Assembly: GCA_016713115.1 (NCBI GenBank) | Contig: JADJPU010000002.1 | Coordinates: 1 to 32,267 of the forward strand | Length of the DNA stretch: 32,267 nucleotides | Direction: 5' to 3' | DNA from: Cellvibrionales bacterium | Lineage (GTDB): Bacteria; Pseudomonadota; Gammaproteobacteria; Pseudomonadales; UBA7239 | Shown here: piece by piece, positions 1 to 9,153 of the stretch | Layout of the letters: each line of letters begins with the position of its first letter | Numbering within the stretch: the first letter of the stretch is position 1 | The notes under the pieces: generated by a model | Databases searched by the model: none | What the model saw: the letters and a program-made list of their open reading frames with translations, nothing else | Told to the model about the DNA's origin: nothing | Program-made: the position numbers and the translations under genes

Positions 1-1
1 G

Positions 2-64
2 CTATCTGCACCCGATGAAAGTGAAGAGAGCGAAGAAAGCCTAGAGCAAGATGAGTTGCCTTGA
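2..64 (+). CDS. C-terminal end of an unidentified protein with a highly acidic tail (partial)
   Basis: Reading from base 2 gives 20 residues rich in Glu, Asp and Ser, ending at a TGA at 62-64. Only the tail is visible. Acidic low-complexity tails occur in many unrelated proteins, so no function can be given. It runs toward the minus-strand methyltransferase gene (convergent), with about 10 bases between the two stops and no clear terminator hairpin. The frame could be a chance one, but the 60 open bases and regular acidic composition favour a real terminus. Confidence 0.4.
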   Translation, partial: LSAPDESEESEESLEQDELP

Positions 65-74
65 GTGCTATCGC

Positions 75-731
75 CTAGGTGAGCAGATGTAGTAGTTGCG
101 AATAAATCGCGCGGATCATTTTATAAAAATGATCAATGGTCCAGCCACTTTCTATAATCATCTTTTCCATCAGTGTTTGAGAAAACACCGCCCGCAGCAG
201 GGTTGCTCTGGGATGCGGTCCACAAAGCCATCGACTGTGTTGTTGATGCGACAAGTAAAAATCAATTCTTCCGTGAGAGGCGATGTTGGCGCAAAATGCG
301 CAACATGGCTGCCGCATCATCTGGGTCTAAATGCGTAAAAACAGAAAACAGCCAAATCACATCAAACGATCCGGCAACAGGCAAATGCGTTTTGCAATGA
401 CAGCGGCGCGCCTGCTGGGTTGTAAGTGCGTTGCGAACCGGCCAGTGTGCATAATGAAAACGCGCATCAACAGGGCTTGCAGCTGTTTGCAAAAAATCAA
501 TAATTTCTTCGTCGACATCAATGCCGGTGTGCTTTGACGGGACAGGCACCTCGTTGTTGATCGTAAGCAGAAAACGCGTGCCGCAAACCCACATCAAGAA
601 TATTCGTGTCGCGAAGTCAGCGCCCTAAACGCTCAGCCATCAATGCAATAATTTCTTTGGCGGATTCATCGTAGCCAGCTTCTTTCACCATGTGAATTGC
701 GGCGAGGTTTTGTCGGGATTTGCAGGCGCAT
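75..731 (-). CDS. Class I SAM-dependent methyltransferase (frameshifted)
   Basis: The reconstructed protein has the Rossmann-fold methyltransferase signature: a glycine-rich SAM-binding motif I (ILDVGCGTGRFL when two single-base breaks near 590 are allowed), an acidic residue ending strand 2 (GIDVDEEI) and the post-motif stretch SFDVIWLFSVFTHL typical of Methyltransf_11/12/25. About 200-215 residues, the usual size for small-molecule or lipid/sugar methyltransferases. Substrate unknown. The start is uncertain: an ATG at 731 lies one base after the sulfatase stop but needs one frameshift, while the ATG at 691 (MVKEAGYDES) is in frame without correction. It follows the sulfatase on the same strand with almost no gap, so it is probably in the same transcript. 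Frame breaks lie near 320 and 590. Confidence 0.75.
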
Positions 732-732
732 A

Positions 733-2457
733 TTATTTGGGTGTCGTTGCGCAAATACGCTTTTCGGTATCTTGCCCGCGATCAAAGGCAGCACTGTTGT
801 TGTCAGATAACAGTGCGTTAAAGAATAGTGGTTGCGATAACAAGCCCTGCCAAGCGTGTTGCCCTTGTGCATCGCGCCCTATCCAGGTGGGTTCAGAAAA
901 TCGCCATCAATTTCTGCAGGATTTTCTTGCCGCCAATCCAAGAGTTCGCCGCCGACATACAGTGCCATTGTGCGCTGTTGCTGTCCGGCGGTAGGCGTGA
1001 TCGCAAAAGCTGGTGAGTGAAATGGCGGTGCAGGTTTTATTGCGTGCGGCGTTTTCCAAGGCTGACTTACAACGGTGTCGTTGCCAATGCGCACGGAAAA
1101 TGTGTTGTCGCTGTTGTAGATTAAAGACCAAAGACCTTTTTGTTCGGCGATGGTTTGAGGTCCGTTAGGCGATGAAGGAGATAGCGTTGCTCCAATCACA
1201 AAACTGAATGCGCCGTAGCCAGGCGCACGGCGAAAGTCGTCACCTGTAATGCGCGCTTGGCCATTGTTAGCGAGTGCGTGGTACTGCAGTTGCAGCGGCG
1301 TTTTTTATCGCGCCACTGACGGTAAATGTTATCTGTGCCCTAGCGCTCCATCGGCTTGAGGATGCTGTGGTTAAACAAACCCAGACTGCCGATTTCAAAA
1401 ACCAAGTTGCGCGGTTTGAGTTTTTGTTGTCCCAGCAACGGCTGCAGGTTTTCACCGTCCAGCGCGGTGGTGGGTGTAATGCCGGCTGCAGCGAGCACAG
1501 TGGGATAAATATCCTGTATTGCCACAATGTCGTCGATAGCTTTGCCTGCGCTGCGTTTGTCGGGCCAGCGAATTATCAATGGCGTGCGAAAACCTGCCTT
1601 CTGCGAATTCACCTTTTACGCCAGCGTAAGGAAAATTGTTGTTCATCATTTGGTTGGTGCCGCCGTTGTCGGAAGCCAGCACAATCAAGGTGTTATCGAG
1701 TTGTTGGGTATCGCGCAGCGCTCGCAGCGCGCTTTACCAATTTCCGCATCGGCTTGCGCGAGCAATGCGCGGTATTTTCCTTCTGGTGTATCGGGGAAAT
1801 TTTTTTTAAATATTCTTCAGAGGCTGCTGGGATGATGTGGTGCAAACAGCCAATAGTTGATAAACCACGGCGCGTTTTGTTTGCCTTTTTAATTTGTGCG
1901 ACCACGCGTTCAGCCAGAATATCTTCCAGGTGACCTCGGTATTGTTGTAGGGTGTGTGATCGCTTTGCAGCCATGGATCGATATAAGTGGGACGCTTAGT
2001 AAATTGACCTTCTGCATCTGGGCCTTCAATTGAAATTGATTGAGAAAACCAAACCATTCGTCGAAGCCTTGATCTGGCCATGCGCCACGCACGGCATCAC
2101 CCAAATGCCATTTACCAATGTGCGCCGTGTGGTAGCCATTAGTTTTCAATGCATCTGCAAGAGTGACGATATCAGGAGACATGCCGCGAAAGTCTGGGCT
2201 CTGCGCCACGCGTGCGGATTCACGCCCGTCAGCAGCGCCAAAGCGCGCGGGTTTGCAAGTGCTGTCGGCATAGTGACGCGTAAAACGCACACCTTCCTGC
2301 GCGATGCTTTGAATATTGGGCGTAGGCGCATCGTTGCGCCCAAAACCGGCAACATCGCTGTAGCCGGCATCATCGAGCAAAATTAATAGCACATTCGGTT
2401 TTGCAGCGTGGCAGCGTGCAAAAAGTTGCTCACCAACAACAGCGCAAAAACACGCAC
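733..2457 (-). CDS. Secreted type I (formylglycine) sulfatase with C-terminal LamG-like domain (frameshifted)
   Basis: About 575 residues. A hydrophobic leader ending near HAA suggests export. Next come the sulfatase hallmarks: LLILLDDAGYSD (metal-binding Asp pair, about residue 28), the formylglycine site CKPAR (about residue 67, a C-x-P-x-R variant with Ala in place of the usual Ser), IGKWHLG (about 116) and LASDNGG (about 260), followed by IIRWP and IQDIYPTVLAAAG. From about residue 405 the sequence resembles a LamG/concanavalin-like lectin domain, with the typical TMALYVGGELL and WIGRDAQGQ stretches. The family hydrolyses sulfate esters, mostly of polysaccharides; the lectin-like tail suggests glycan binding (inference). 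A GTG at 2457 directly abuts the rsmI stop; an ATG overlapping that stop is an alternative start if one base is missing. Several frame breaks (about 2390, 2240, 1910, 1690, 1600, 1340, 1200, 880). A Cys-type sulfatase needs a maturase, which is not visible here. Confidence 0.85.
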
Positions 2458-3304
2458 CTACGCATCGTCATACTCTTGTGTTTTCCACTGCACAGCGCGT
2501 TGATACAACTCGCGTTTGGATGTGCCGGTGATTTGCGCCGTCAACGCAGACGCTTGTTTCACGGGCAACTCAGCTAACAGAATTTGCAAGATGCGATCGT
2601 CTTCGCCTTGGTCGTTATTTTTTGCGTGTTGCCAGCCACGATCAACACGATTTCGCCGCGCTCCTCCACGCGCTTTCATCCAGCGCTTGTGCCAGTTCGG
2701 CCAGCGTCGTCAGCCACAGGGTTTCATACTGTTGGACAATTCGCGCGCCAAACAAATTTCGCGCGCGCCGCCAAATGTATCTGCCAAATCGCGCACGGTG
2801 TCGGCGAGGCGGTGCGGCGCTTCGTAAAAATTAGCGTGGCGGATTCATCAGCCAGCACCTGCAAAGCCGTGCAACGCGCTTGCTGCTTGGCGGGCAGAAA
2901 TCCACAAAATAAAAAACGGTCGGAAGGCAAGCCGGAACCAGCCAGCGCGGTGATGGCCGCGCAGGCCCTGGCAGGCTCTCCACGCGCACGCCATTCTGAT
3001 GTGCCAAACGCACCAAGCGGTAGCCGGGGTCGGCAATGGCGGGCGTACCGGCATCGGAAATCAGCGCCACGCGTTTGCCCTGCTGCAATAAATGCAGAAT
3101 GCGCTCGGCGGCATCGCGCTCGTTGTGGTCTTGGTAGGGAATCAGCGGCTTGCTGATGTTGAAGTGCTGCAACAATTTGCCGCTGTGGCGCGAATCCTCC
3201 ACCGCGATGGCATCAACGGATTGGAGAACCGCAAGGGCGCGGGGTACCATGTCGGCCAGATTGCCTATGGGCGTTGCGACCAGATACAGGGTTGCCGTGG
3301 ACAT
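2458..3304 (-). CDS. rsmI: 16S rRNA (cytidine1402-2'-O)-methyltransferase RsmI (frameshifted)
   Basis: RsmI (YraL) methylates the 2'-hydroxyl of C1402 in the decoding centre of 16S rRNA using SAM. The N-terminus LYLVATPIGNLADM, then AIAVEDSRHSGKLL, ISDAGTPAIADPGYRLV and VRVESLPGP are hallmarks of the tetrapyrrole-methylase fold of this family. The C-terminal half continues in other frames (GFLPAKQQ, then the LIF-EAPHR region) and ends with a stretch matching the usual KQASALTAQITGTSKRELY tail. About 282 residues, the normal length. Frame breaks near 2985, 2830 and 2680. It is divergent from lpoA, exactly as yraL is from yraM in Escherichia coli. Only 21 bases separate the two start codons, so the promoters must overlap the coding ends or lie very close. 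The sulfatase gene starts immediately after the stop. Confidence 0.95.
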
Positions 3305-3325
3305 GCCATAAACCGGAATTCAAAG

Positions 3326-5183
3326 ATGTCTTTCATTCTACCTTGTCTACCTTGTCGTTTGCGCCTGCGCGGCGCAGCTGTCTTGATGTTGTTGATAAGT
3401 ATGGGTTTGGCGAGCTGTGCTGCGCCCAAGCCAGATAGCGGTGCGATACCCGAGATCGCAGAGCAATCGTCTTCTTCTGAGGGCAGCGCCAAGCCGAAGG
3501 CGGTCAACACCAACTTGGTATTTGAATTGCTCAAGCGCGCAGAAGCCGCGCAATCGCCCGAGCGCGAAACCCTCTTTCTGCAAGCCTCGGCCTACTATCA
3601 ACAAATGGGTGATTATGTGCGCATGGGGCGCGTGTTTGAGGTACTGCGTCCTGAGTCGCTTACGCCGCCACAGCGCATCGAGTACAGCCTGCAATACGGC
3701 GATTGGGCACTGTACCAGCGCCATGTAGACGATGCGGCGCGTGTGCTGCTTGCCCCTGAATTGAACCAAGGGCTGAGCGAGAGTCAGACGGCCACGCTGC
3801 ACAGTCTGCGTGCGCGTTTGTTTGAGCGCCAAGGCAAAATGCTGGACGCACTGCATGAGCGCATTAGCCAGAGTGCGCACACGCCGGAGAGCAGAGCAAG
3901 CGGAATTGTCGGCCAGCATTTGGCGGCTGTTGTTGGCGATGTCGATGGCGGATCTGCAATTCTTAGAGAACGCCGACAGCCGCAACTCTAAAGAAGATCA
4001 GCTATTAGCAGGATGGTTAGCACTTGCTCACATTCAGCGTGAAGACGCAGGCAACAGCGAGCGCATGGCCGCCGATGTGCAGAGCTGGCGCAACCGTTAC
4101 GCCACACACCCTGCCAATCGCAGTATGCCCGCCGAGTTGGTGGTCGCTGCCAGTGAAACTTCCAACGGCGCTCGCCCACAACGCATCGCCTTGTTACCGC
4201 CCTTGACTGGCAAGTGGGGGCGGCGGGGCAGGCATTCCGCGATGGCTTCATGAGCATGCACTACCAGCAGATGAGTGGCGGTGGCGGCGCGCCGCAGGTG
4301 GATTTGGTGGATACCAGCGCCTCGCCCGATATCCTCAATACTTACCAGCAAGCTGTGGCGCAGGGTGCGCAACTGGTGATCGGCCCGCTGGAAAAAGAAC
4401 AGGTACAAGTATTGGCCAATCAAGCCAATTTGCCGGTACCGACGCTGGCGTTGAACCACACCGCGCCGGAGCAGCGCAGCGCCGATGTTTTGTATCAATT
4501 CAGCCTCAACCCCGATGACGATGTGGCGCAGGTGGCAACCACAGCGGCCGCCAATCGCTACCGCCGTGCCTTGGTGATTGCACCGCAGGGCGAGCGCGGC
4601 GAACGCTTGGCACAGGCATTCACACAGGCTTGGCAGCGCACGGGTGGTGAAGCGGTGCAAAGCGCTACGCGGCTGGCACTGGCAATTACAGCGCGGCGAT
4701 CGCCGATGCGCTCGGCGTGGATTTGGCGAGCGGGCAGATGCGCGCCGGCAAACCCTGCCGGAGATGGTGTATTTCAGTGGCAACGGCGCAGATGCAGCAG
4801 CCGTGATGGATGCTCTGCAACGCAACGGCGGCAAAGATCTGCCGGTGTACGCGACGGCGGAAGTGTTGGACGGTCGCGTTGATGTGCGCACCAATGGTCT
4901 GCGCGTGTGCCTGTCGCCTTGGCAGGTGAGCAGCGGGCCGCTGCAAGAAGCCAAAATTCCCGTGCCGAATAATGCCAACGGACGCCTGTTCGCGATGGGT
5001 GCCGATGCCGAGCAACTGTTCTCACAACTGTCACCGCTGGCGGGCAACGCCTCGTTGCGTGTGTCGGGCAATACCGGCTACTTGAGCATGAGCAATCGTC
5101 GCGTGCAGCGCAGTTTGGTGTGGGCGGTGATGCAAGACGGCAAACCCATCGCTCAGCCCGCCACGGCTGACGGGCGTTTCTGA
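3326..5183 (+). CDS. lpoA: Penicillin-binding protein activator LpoA (lipoprotein, frameshifted)
   Basis: LpoA (LppC/YraM family) is an outer-membrane lipoprotein that stimulates the peptidoglycan synthase PBP1A. The start at 3326 gives a short basic N-terminus, a hydrophobic stretch and a lipobox LASC (Cys about residue 32). The first half is helical and TPR-like (LLKRAEAAQSPERETLFLQA, GDYVRMGRVFEVL). The second half has the periplasmic-binding-protein fold: RIALLPPLTGKW, GAQLVIGPLEKEQV, VPTLALNHT, PEMVYFSGNGADAAAVM, LPVYATAEVLDG and an ending with NTGYLSM. About 619 residues, usual for the family. Frame breaks lie near 3890, 4210, 4680 and 4750. Its stop overlaps the yraN start (TGATG), implying translational coupling. 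Confidence 0.93.
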
Positions 5184-5559
5184 TGCCTCGCGGTGCCGCT
5201 GCGCCGCGCGCACGGGTGAAGTGGTAGAGCGCGCTGCAGAACACTATTTGCAGCAGCAAGGCCTGCAATCCATTGCGCAGAATTTTCAACGGCGCGGCGG
5301 TGAAATTGATTTGATTATGCGCGAAGGTGCAACACTGGTGTTTGTCGAAGTGCGCTTTCGCAAAAGTGATAACTTTGGTTCGCCGGTAGAAAGTGTGACG
5401 GCGAGTAAACAGCGCAAATTACTGCAAACCGCGCAGTTGTTTTTATTGGCGCATCCGCAGTGGCGCAATGCGCCGTGTCGCTTCGATATTGTCGCGGCAA
5501 GGCCGACAGAAAATAATGCACTGCAATTTGAGTGGATACAAAATGCTTTCGGTGCCTGA
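5183..5559 (+). CDS. yraN: UPF0102 family protein YraN (nuclease-like fold)
   Basis: About 125 residues with the UPF0102 core: AAEHYLQQQGL, then the restriction-endonuclease-like motif RGGEIDLIMR...LVFVEVRFR, in which the E-x-D...E-x-K/R arrangement resembles a nuclease active site, and ASKQRKLLQTAQLFL. The molecular function is not established. The ATG at 5183 overlaps the lpoA stop, but one extra base near 5205-5220 puts it out of frame with the rest; an uncorrected frame would start at GTG 5221 and lose the first dozen residues. The lpoA-yraN order is conserved in many gammaproteobacteria. Confidence 0.9.
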
Positions 5560-5572
5560 ACGAAAACTTTCA

Positions 5573-6130
5573 ATGAACACTTTTCAGCTGCAGCGTACGG
5601 TGTCGGTATTGCGCAGCGGCGGCGTGATTGCCTATCCCACGGAAGCGGTATGGGGTTTGGGTTGTGATCCGCACAATGAAGAAGCTGTTACACAATTGCT
5701 TGCGCTAAAACAACGAAGCTGGCGCAAGGGCGTGATACTTATTGCAGCCGATGTTGAACAACTGATGCCCTACCTGCGCGGTTTGCCGGAAGAAAAGCTG
5801 GCGCTGATGCGTGCGAGTTGGCCCGGCCCGAATACTTGGCTGGTGCCTAACAACGGCGCAGCGCCCGCGTGGATTACCGGCGGACGCAGCACACTGGCGG
5901 TGCGCGTCACGGCGCACCCCTTAGCAGCCGCGTTGTGCAAACAGTTTGGTAGAGCTTTGGTGTCAACATCGGCGAATCGTGCGGGAAAAAAACCGGCACG
6001 CACAGTGTTTGATGTACGCTGCAATTTTGGCGATACCTTGGATGCTGTGCTGCCCGGTGCGCTTGGCGGTTTGCAGAACCCCACGCAGATTCGCGATGTA
6101 ATGACAGGCGAAATCTGTCGCATGGCTTAA
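5573..6130 (+). CDS. tsaC: Threonylcarbamoyl-AMP synthase TsaC
   Basis: TsaC (RimN/YrdC family) makes threonylcarbamoyl-AMP from threonine, bicarbonate and ATP, the first step of the tRNA t6A37 modification. The 185-residue frame is intact; E. coli TsaC has 190. Visible family motifs are GGVIAYPTEAVWGLGCDP, LLALKQR, GVILIAAD, WPGPNTWLVP, STLAVRVTAHPLA and the STSANRAG loop. The ATG at 5573 matches the family N-terminus; an in-frame upstream extension would run back inside yraN. It lies 13 bases after yraN and 18 before hemF. The same tsaC, hemF, aroE order (with or without neighbours) is common in gammaproteobacteria. Confidence 0.96.
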   Translation: MNTFQLQRTVSVLRSGGVIAYPTEAVWGLGCDPHNEEAVTQLLALKQRSWRKGVILIAADVEQLMPYLRGLPEEKLALMRASWPGPNTWLVPNNGAAPAWITGGRSTLAVRVTAHPLAAALCKQFGRALVSTSANRAGKKPARTVFDVRCNFGDTLDAVLPGALGGLQNPTQIRDVMTGEICRMA

Positions 6131-6148
6131 TGAATTGGAGAGAGTGTG

Positions 6149-7057
6149 ATGACTGTTGATGTAGCTGCGGTAAAAAGTTATTTGTTGGATGTGCAAAATC
6201 GTATTTGTGCCGGTTTAGAAGCGGAAGATGGCCGTGCGAAATTTGTCGAAGACGCGTGGCAGCGCGAAGGTGGCGGCGGTGGCGGCATCACACGCGTGAT
6301 TACCAACGGCGCAGTATTTGAAAAAGGCGGCGTGAATTTTTCACATGTGCAAGGTGATTCCATGCCGGCTTCTGCCACCGCGCATCGTCCAGAATTGGCA
6401 GGGCGCGCGTTTGAAGCGATGGGTGTTTCCCTCGTGATCCATCCAGAAAATCCCTATGTTCCCACTTCGCACGCCAATGTGCGATTTTTTGTCGCACGCA
6501 AAGACGGCGAGCCGGATGTGTGGTGGTTTGGCGGCGGTTACGATCTCACGCCTTATTACGGTTTTGATGAAGACTGTGTGCATTGGCACCGCACGGCAAA
6601 AGCGGCGTGTGAGCCGTTTGGCAAGAATGTGTATGCCGATTACAAAAAATGGTGCGATGAGTATTTCTTTTTGAAACACCGCAATGAGCAGCGCGGTATC
6701 GGCGGTTTGTTTTTTGATGATTTGAATGCCTGGGGCTTTGAAAAAAGTTTTGCGTTTTTGCGCGCCGTGGGTGACAGCTATATTGAAGCGTATCGCCCTG
6801 TGGTGGCGCGTTGTAAAAACATGAAATACGGCGAGCGCGAACGCGATTTTCAGTTGTACCGTCGTGGGCGCTATGTGGAATACAACTTGGTGTACGATCG
6901 CGGCACTTTGTTTGGGTTGCAAACCGGCGGCCGCACCGAATCCATTTTGATGTCTCTACCACCTTTAGTGAGCTGGCATTACAACTGGCAACCAGAGGCT
7001 GGATCACCAGAAGCCAAACTCTACAGCGATTACATCGTGCGAAGAGAGTGGGTATGA
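6149..7057 (+). CDS. hemF: Oxygen-dependent coproporphyrinogen III oxidase HemF
   Basis: HemF oxidatively decarboxylates coproporphyrinogen III to protoporphyrinogen IX in heme synthesis, using O2. The 302-residue frame is uninterrupted and of normal length (E. coli 299). Motifs: NFSHVQGDSMPASAT, IHPENPYVPTSHANVRFF, WWFGGGYDLTPYYGFDED with the conserved aspartate and histidines (VHWH), and FGLQTGGRTESILMSLPP near the end. The ATG at 6149 is preceded by GGAGAG; the GTG one codon upstream is an alternative. The last codons overlap the aroE start (ATGA at 7054-7057), so the two are probably co-translated. An aerobic heme enzyme in a genome that also carries nitrate reductase fits a facultative lifestyle. 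Confidence 0.98.
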   Translation: MTVDVAAVKSYLLDVQNRICAGLEAEDGRAKFVEDAWQREGGGGGGITRVITNGAVFEKGGVNFSHVQGDSMPASATAHRPELAGRAFEAMGVSLVIHPENPYVPTSHANVRFFVARKDGEPDVWWFGGGYDLTPYYGFDEDCVHWHRTAKAACEPFGKNVYADYKKWCDEYFFLKHRNEQRGIGGLFFDDLNAWGFEKSFAFLRAVGDSYIEAYRPVVARCKNMKYGERERDFQLYRRGRYVEYNLVYDRGTLFGLQTGGRTESILMSLPPLVSWHYNWQPEAGSPEAKLYSDYIVRREWV

Positions 7058-7875
7058 CCGATCGTTATGCGGTATTTGGCAACCCGATAGCGCACAGCAA
7101 ATCACCGCTGATCCACACCGCGTTTGCCGAGCAAACGCGGCAAGATCTGCTCTACGAACGGCAGTTGGTGGAGCCAAATAATTTGCTGAAACCACCAGAC
7201 ATTTTTTTGCCAACGGCGGTTGCGGCCTCAATATCACCGTGCCATTCAAACTGGAAGCGTTTGAATTGGTGGATGTATTGAGCGAGCGCGCCGCAGCGGC
7301 CGGCGCGGTGAATACGCTGAAAAAAATGCCGGATGGAAAAATTTATGGCGACAACACCGACGGTGCCGGTTTGCTGCGCGACATCACGCAAAATTTAGGT
7401 TGGATTATTCGCGGCAAGCGCGTGCTGTTGCTCGGTGCAGGCGGCGCCGTGCGCGGCGTGATTGCGCCGCTATTGGCAGAGCAGCCCTCGCGCGTTGTCA
7501 TTGCCAATCGCACCTTGGAAAAAGCAGAAGCGCTGGTGAAAGATTTTCTGTGGGTAAATCTGCGCAAGAAATAAAATTATTGCGCGCCAGCAGTTTGCAA
7601 ATTCGCGCGTCCGTTTGATATTGTCATCAACGGCACTTCCGCCAGTTTGCAGGGCGCCATGCCCGATCTCGACCCCGCCATCCTCAATCCCAACGCCTGC
7701 TGCTACGACATGATGTACGGCACAGAACTCACGCCATTTTGCAGTGGGCGCAGCGCCACGGTGCGCAAGTCGCCGATGGTTTGGGGATGTTGGTGGAGCA
7801 AGCGGCAGAAAGTTTTACCTCTGGCGCGGTGTAAGACCAGAAACCAAAGCCGTTATGGAGTGGTTGCGAGCCTAA
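7054..7875 (+). CDS. aroE: Shikimate 5-dehydrogenase AroE (frameshifted)
   Basis: AroE reduces 3-dehydroshikimate to shikimate with NADPH in aromatic amino-acid synthesis. The N-terminus has the family motif YAVFGNPIAHSKSPLIH. NITVPFK carries the catalytic lysine, and YGDNTDGAGLLRDI the catalytic aspartate. LLLGAGGAVRGVI is the dinucleotide-binding loop, followed by VVIANRTLEKAEAL with the NADPH-recognising NRT. The C-terminal part (INGTSASLQG, DMMYGTELTPF, DGLGMLVEQAAESF) continues in other frames. About 274 residues in all. Frame breaks near 7195, 7555, 7605 and 7735. It ends three bases before the stop of the convergent HAD gene; I see no hairpin between them. Confidence 0.96.
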
Positions 7876-7878
7876 CGC

Positions 7879-8532
7879 TCACCGCAAACGCATCACTTGC
7901 CACCCGTGTTGTTCTGCAAAGGCTTTGAGTTTGTCATCGGGATCAACCGCTACGGGCTTATCCACTTTTTGTAGCAGCGGCAAATCATTGTGCGAATCGC
8001 TGTAGAAAAAACTGCCGTGCAGGGTTTCATTATTGTTGTTTAGCCAAGCGTTGAGGCGCTCGACTTTGCCTTCGCGGTAGCAGGGTGTGCCGCTGATGTC
8101 GCCGGTGTAAACGCCGTTGCGTATCTCCGGCTCGGTGGCGAGCAAAATATCAATGCCTAAGCGCTGCGCGATAGGTGCAGTAATGAAAGCGTTGGTGGCG
8201 GTGATAATCATCAAAGTGTGATTTTGTGCGCGATGGCTTTCAATGAGGTCGACAGCTTTGGGCAGAATCATGCCGGCAATTTTGTCGCGCATAAATTGCG
8301 CATGCCATTGTGCTAATTCTTGCATGGGGCGATGGGCGAGTGGCGACAGCACAAAACGCTGGTAAGCGAAAATATCCAATTCGCCGCGACAGTAATCGTC
8401 ATAAAACGCGTCATTTTTTGCGCGGTATTCTGCTGCATCGACCACGCCGAGATCGGCAATAAATTCACCCCAAGCGTGATCAGAGTCGCCGTTGAGTAAG
8501 GTGTTGTCGAGATCAAAAATAGCGAGTGTCAT
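7879..8532 (-). CDS. HAD-IB family phosphatase (SerB-like)
   Basis: Intact 217-residue frame. HAD motif I is FDLDNTLLNGDSD (nucleophile and acid Asp residues), motif II lies in LMIITATNAF, and motif III/IV in YREGKVERL and YSDSHNDLPLL. A helical cap domain sits between motifs I and II (FYDDYCRGELDIFAYQRFVL). This is the subfamily IB type related to phosphoserine phosphatase and found as a single-copy gene in many gammaproteobacteria. The physiological substrate cannot be read from the sequence. It is followed at a 10-base distance (upstream on the minus strand) by yggT and may share its transcript. Confidence 0.92.
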   Translation of the reverse strand: MTLAIFDLDNTLLNGDSDHAWGEFIADLGVVDAAEYRAKNDAFYDDYCRGELDIFAYQRFVLSPLAHRPMQELAQWHAQFMRDKIAGMILPKAVDLIESHRAQNHTLMIITATNAFITAPIAQRLGIDILLATEPEIRNGVYTGDISGTPCYREGKVERLNAWLNNNNETLHGSFFYSDSHNDLPLLQKVDKPVAVDPDDKLKAFAEQHGWQVMRLR

Positions 8533-8542
8533 AACGGCGCGA

Positions 8543-9134
8543 TCAAAACATGCCTGGCACTAACATGCTAGCGCCGCCCATTAAGCCGGTGCTGGCGGCG
8601 GCGCTGTTGATCAACACGCGCGCGGCATTCAGCAATAAAAAAACAAAAATCGGTGAAATGTCTAAGCCGCCCAGTGAGGGGATAAAACGCTGGATAGGCG
8701 CACACAGCGGTCGCACCAATTGCACACACAATACCGCAGCGGGGTGGCGTGTGTAGGGCGCAACCCAACTAAGGATAATCATCACAATCATGCACGCGAG
8801 ATAAATGTAAACAATCATTGAAGCGATGCCGATCAAACTCCACAGCAGCACAATCAGCGGATTAAAAATGCCGACCAACACGCAACTTAACATGACGGTG
8901 AGGTATTGCACGGCAATCGCCAATCCAATGCAGGCGAGATCTAAGCCAAACAAGCCGGGGATGAGGCGGCGCAGCGGCATCAAGACAGGTGTAGTGATTT
9001 TGCGATCGCTTGCGAGAGCGGGTTGTAAAAATCGGCGCGGGCGGCTTGTAATAAAAACGCAATACCACCGCCAGCAAATACAAGCCGCCGATGGTTTGCA
9101 GGGTGAGGATGCCAATTTGTGCCATTGCATTCAT
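8543..9134 (-). CDS. yggT: YggT family integral membrane protein (frameshifted)
   Basis: About 196 residues with the two-repeat YGGT arrangement. A first hydrophobic helix (IGGLYLLAVVLRFYY) leads to a re-entrant PxxxPLRRLIPGLFGLDL segment. A second helix pair (MIVMIILSWVAPY) leads to the matching segment CAPIQRFIPSLGGLDISPIF. The family is linked to membrane homeostasis and K+ or cell-division functions in some bacteria, but no biochemical role is settled. The start at 9134 (MNAMAQIG) is supported by the hydrophobic helix right after it. Frame breaks lie near 9045 and 9000. It sits 19 bases after proC, in the yggS-proC-yggT order seen in Pseudomonas and E. coli. Confidence 0.92.
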
Positions 9135-9153
9135 GTTGAATTCTCAGAAAGGA

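Noticed and set aside
1274..1933. A 219-codon plus-strand open frame opposite the sulfatase
   Set aside because: The minus strand carries clear sulfatase motifs over the same bases; the plus frame has no coherent signature.
3347..5071. Long minus-strand open frames opposite lpoA
   Set aside because: They lack recognisable domains and RBS sites and are explained by the codon bias of lpoA on the other strand.
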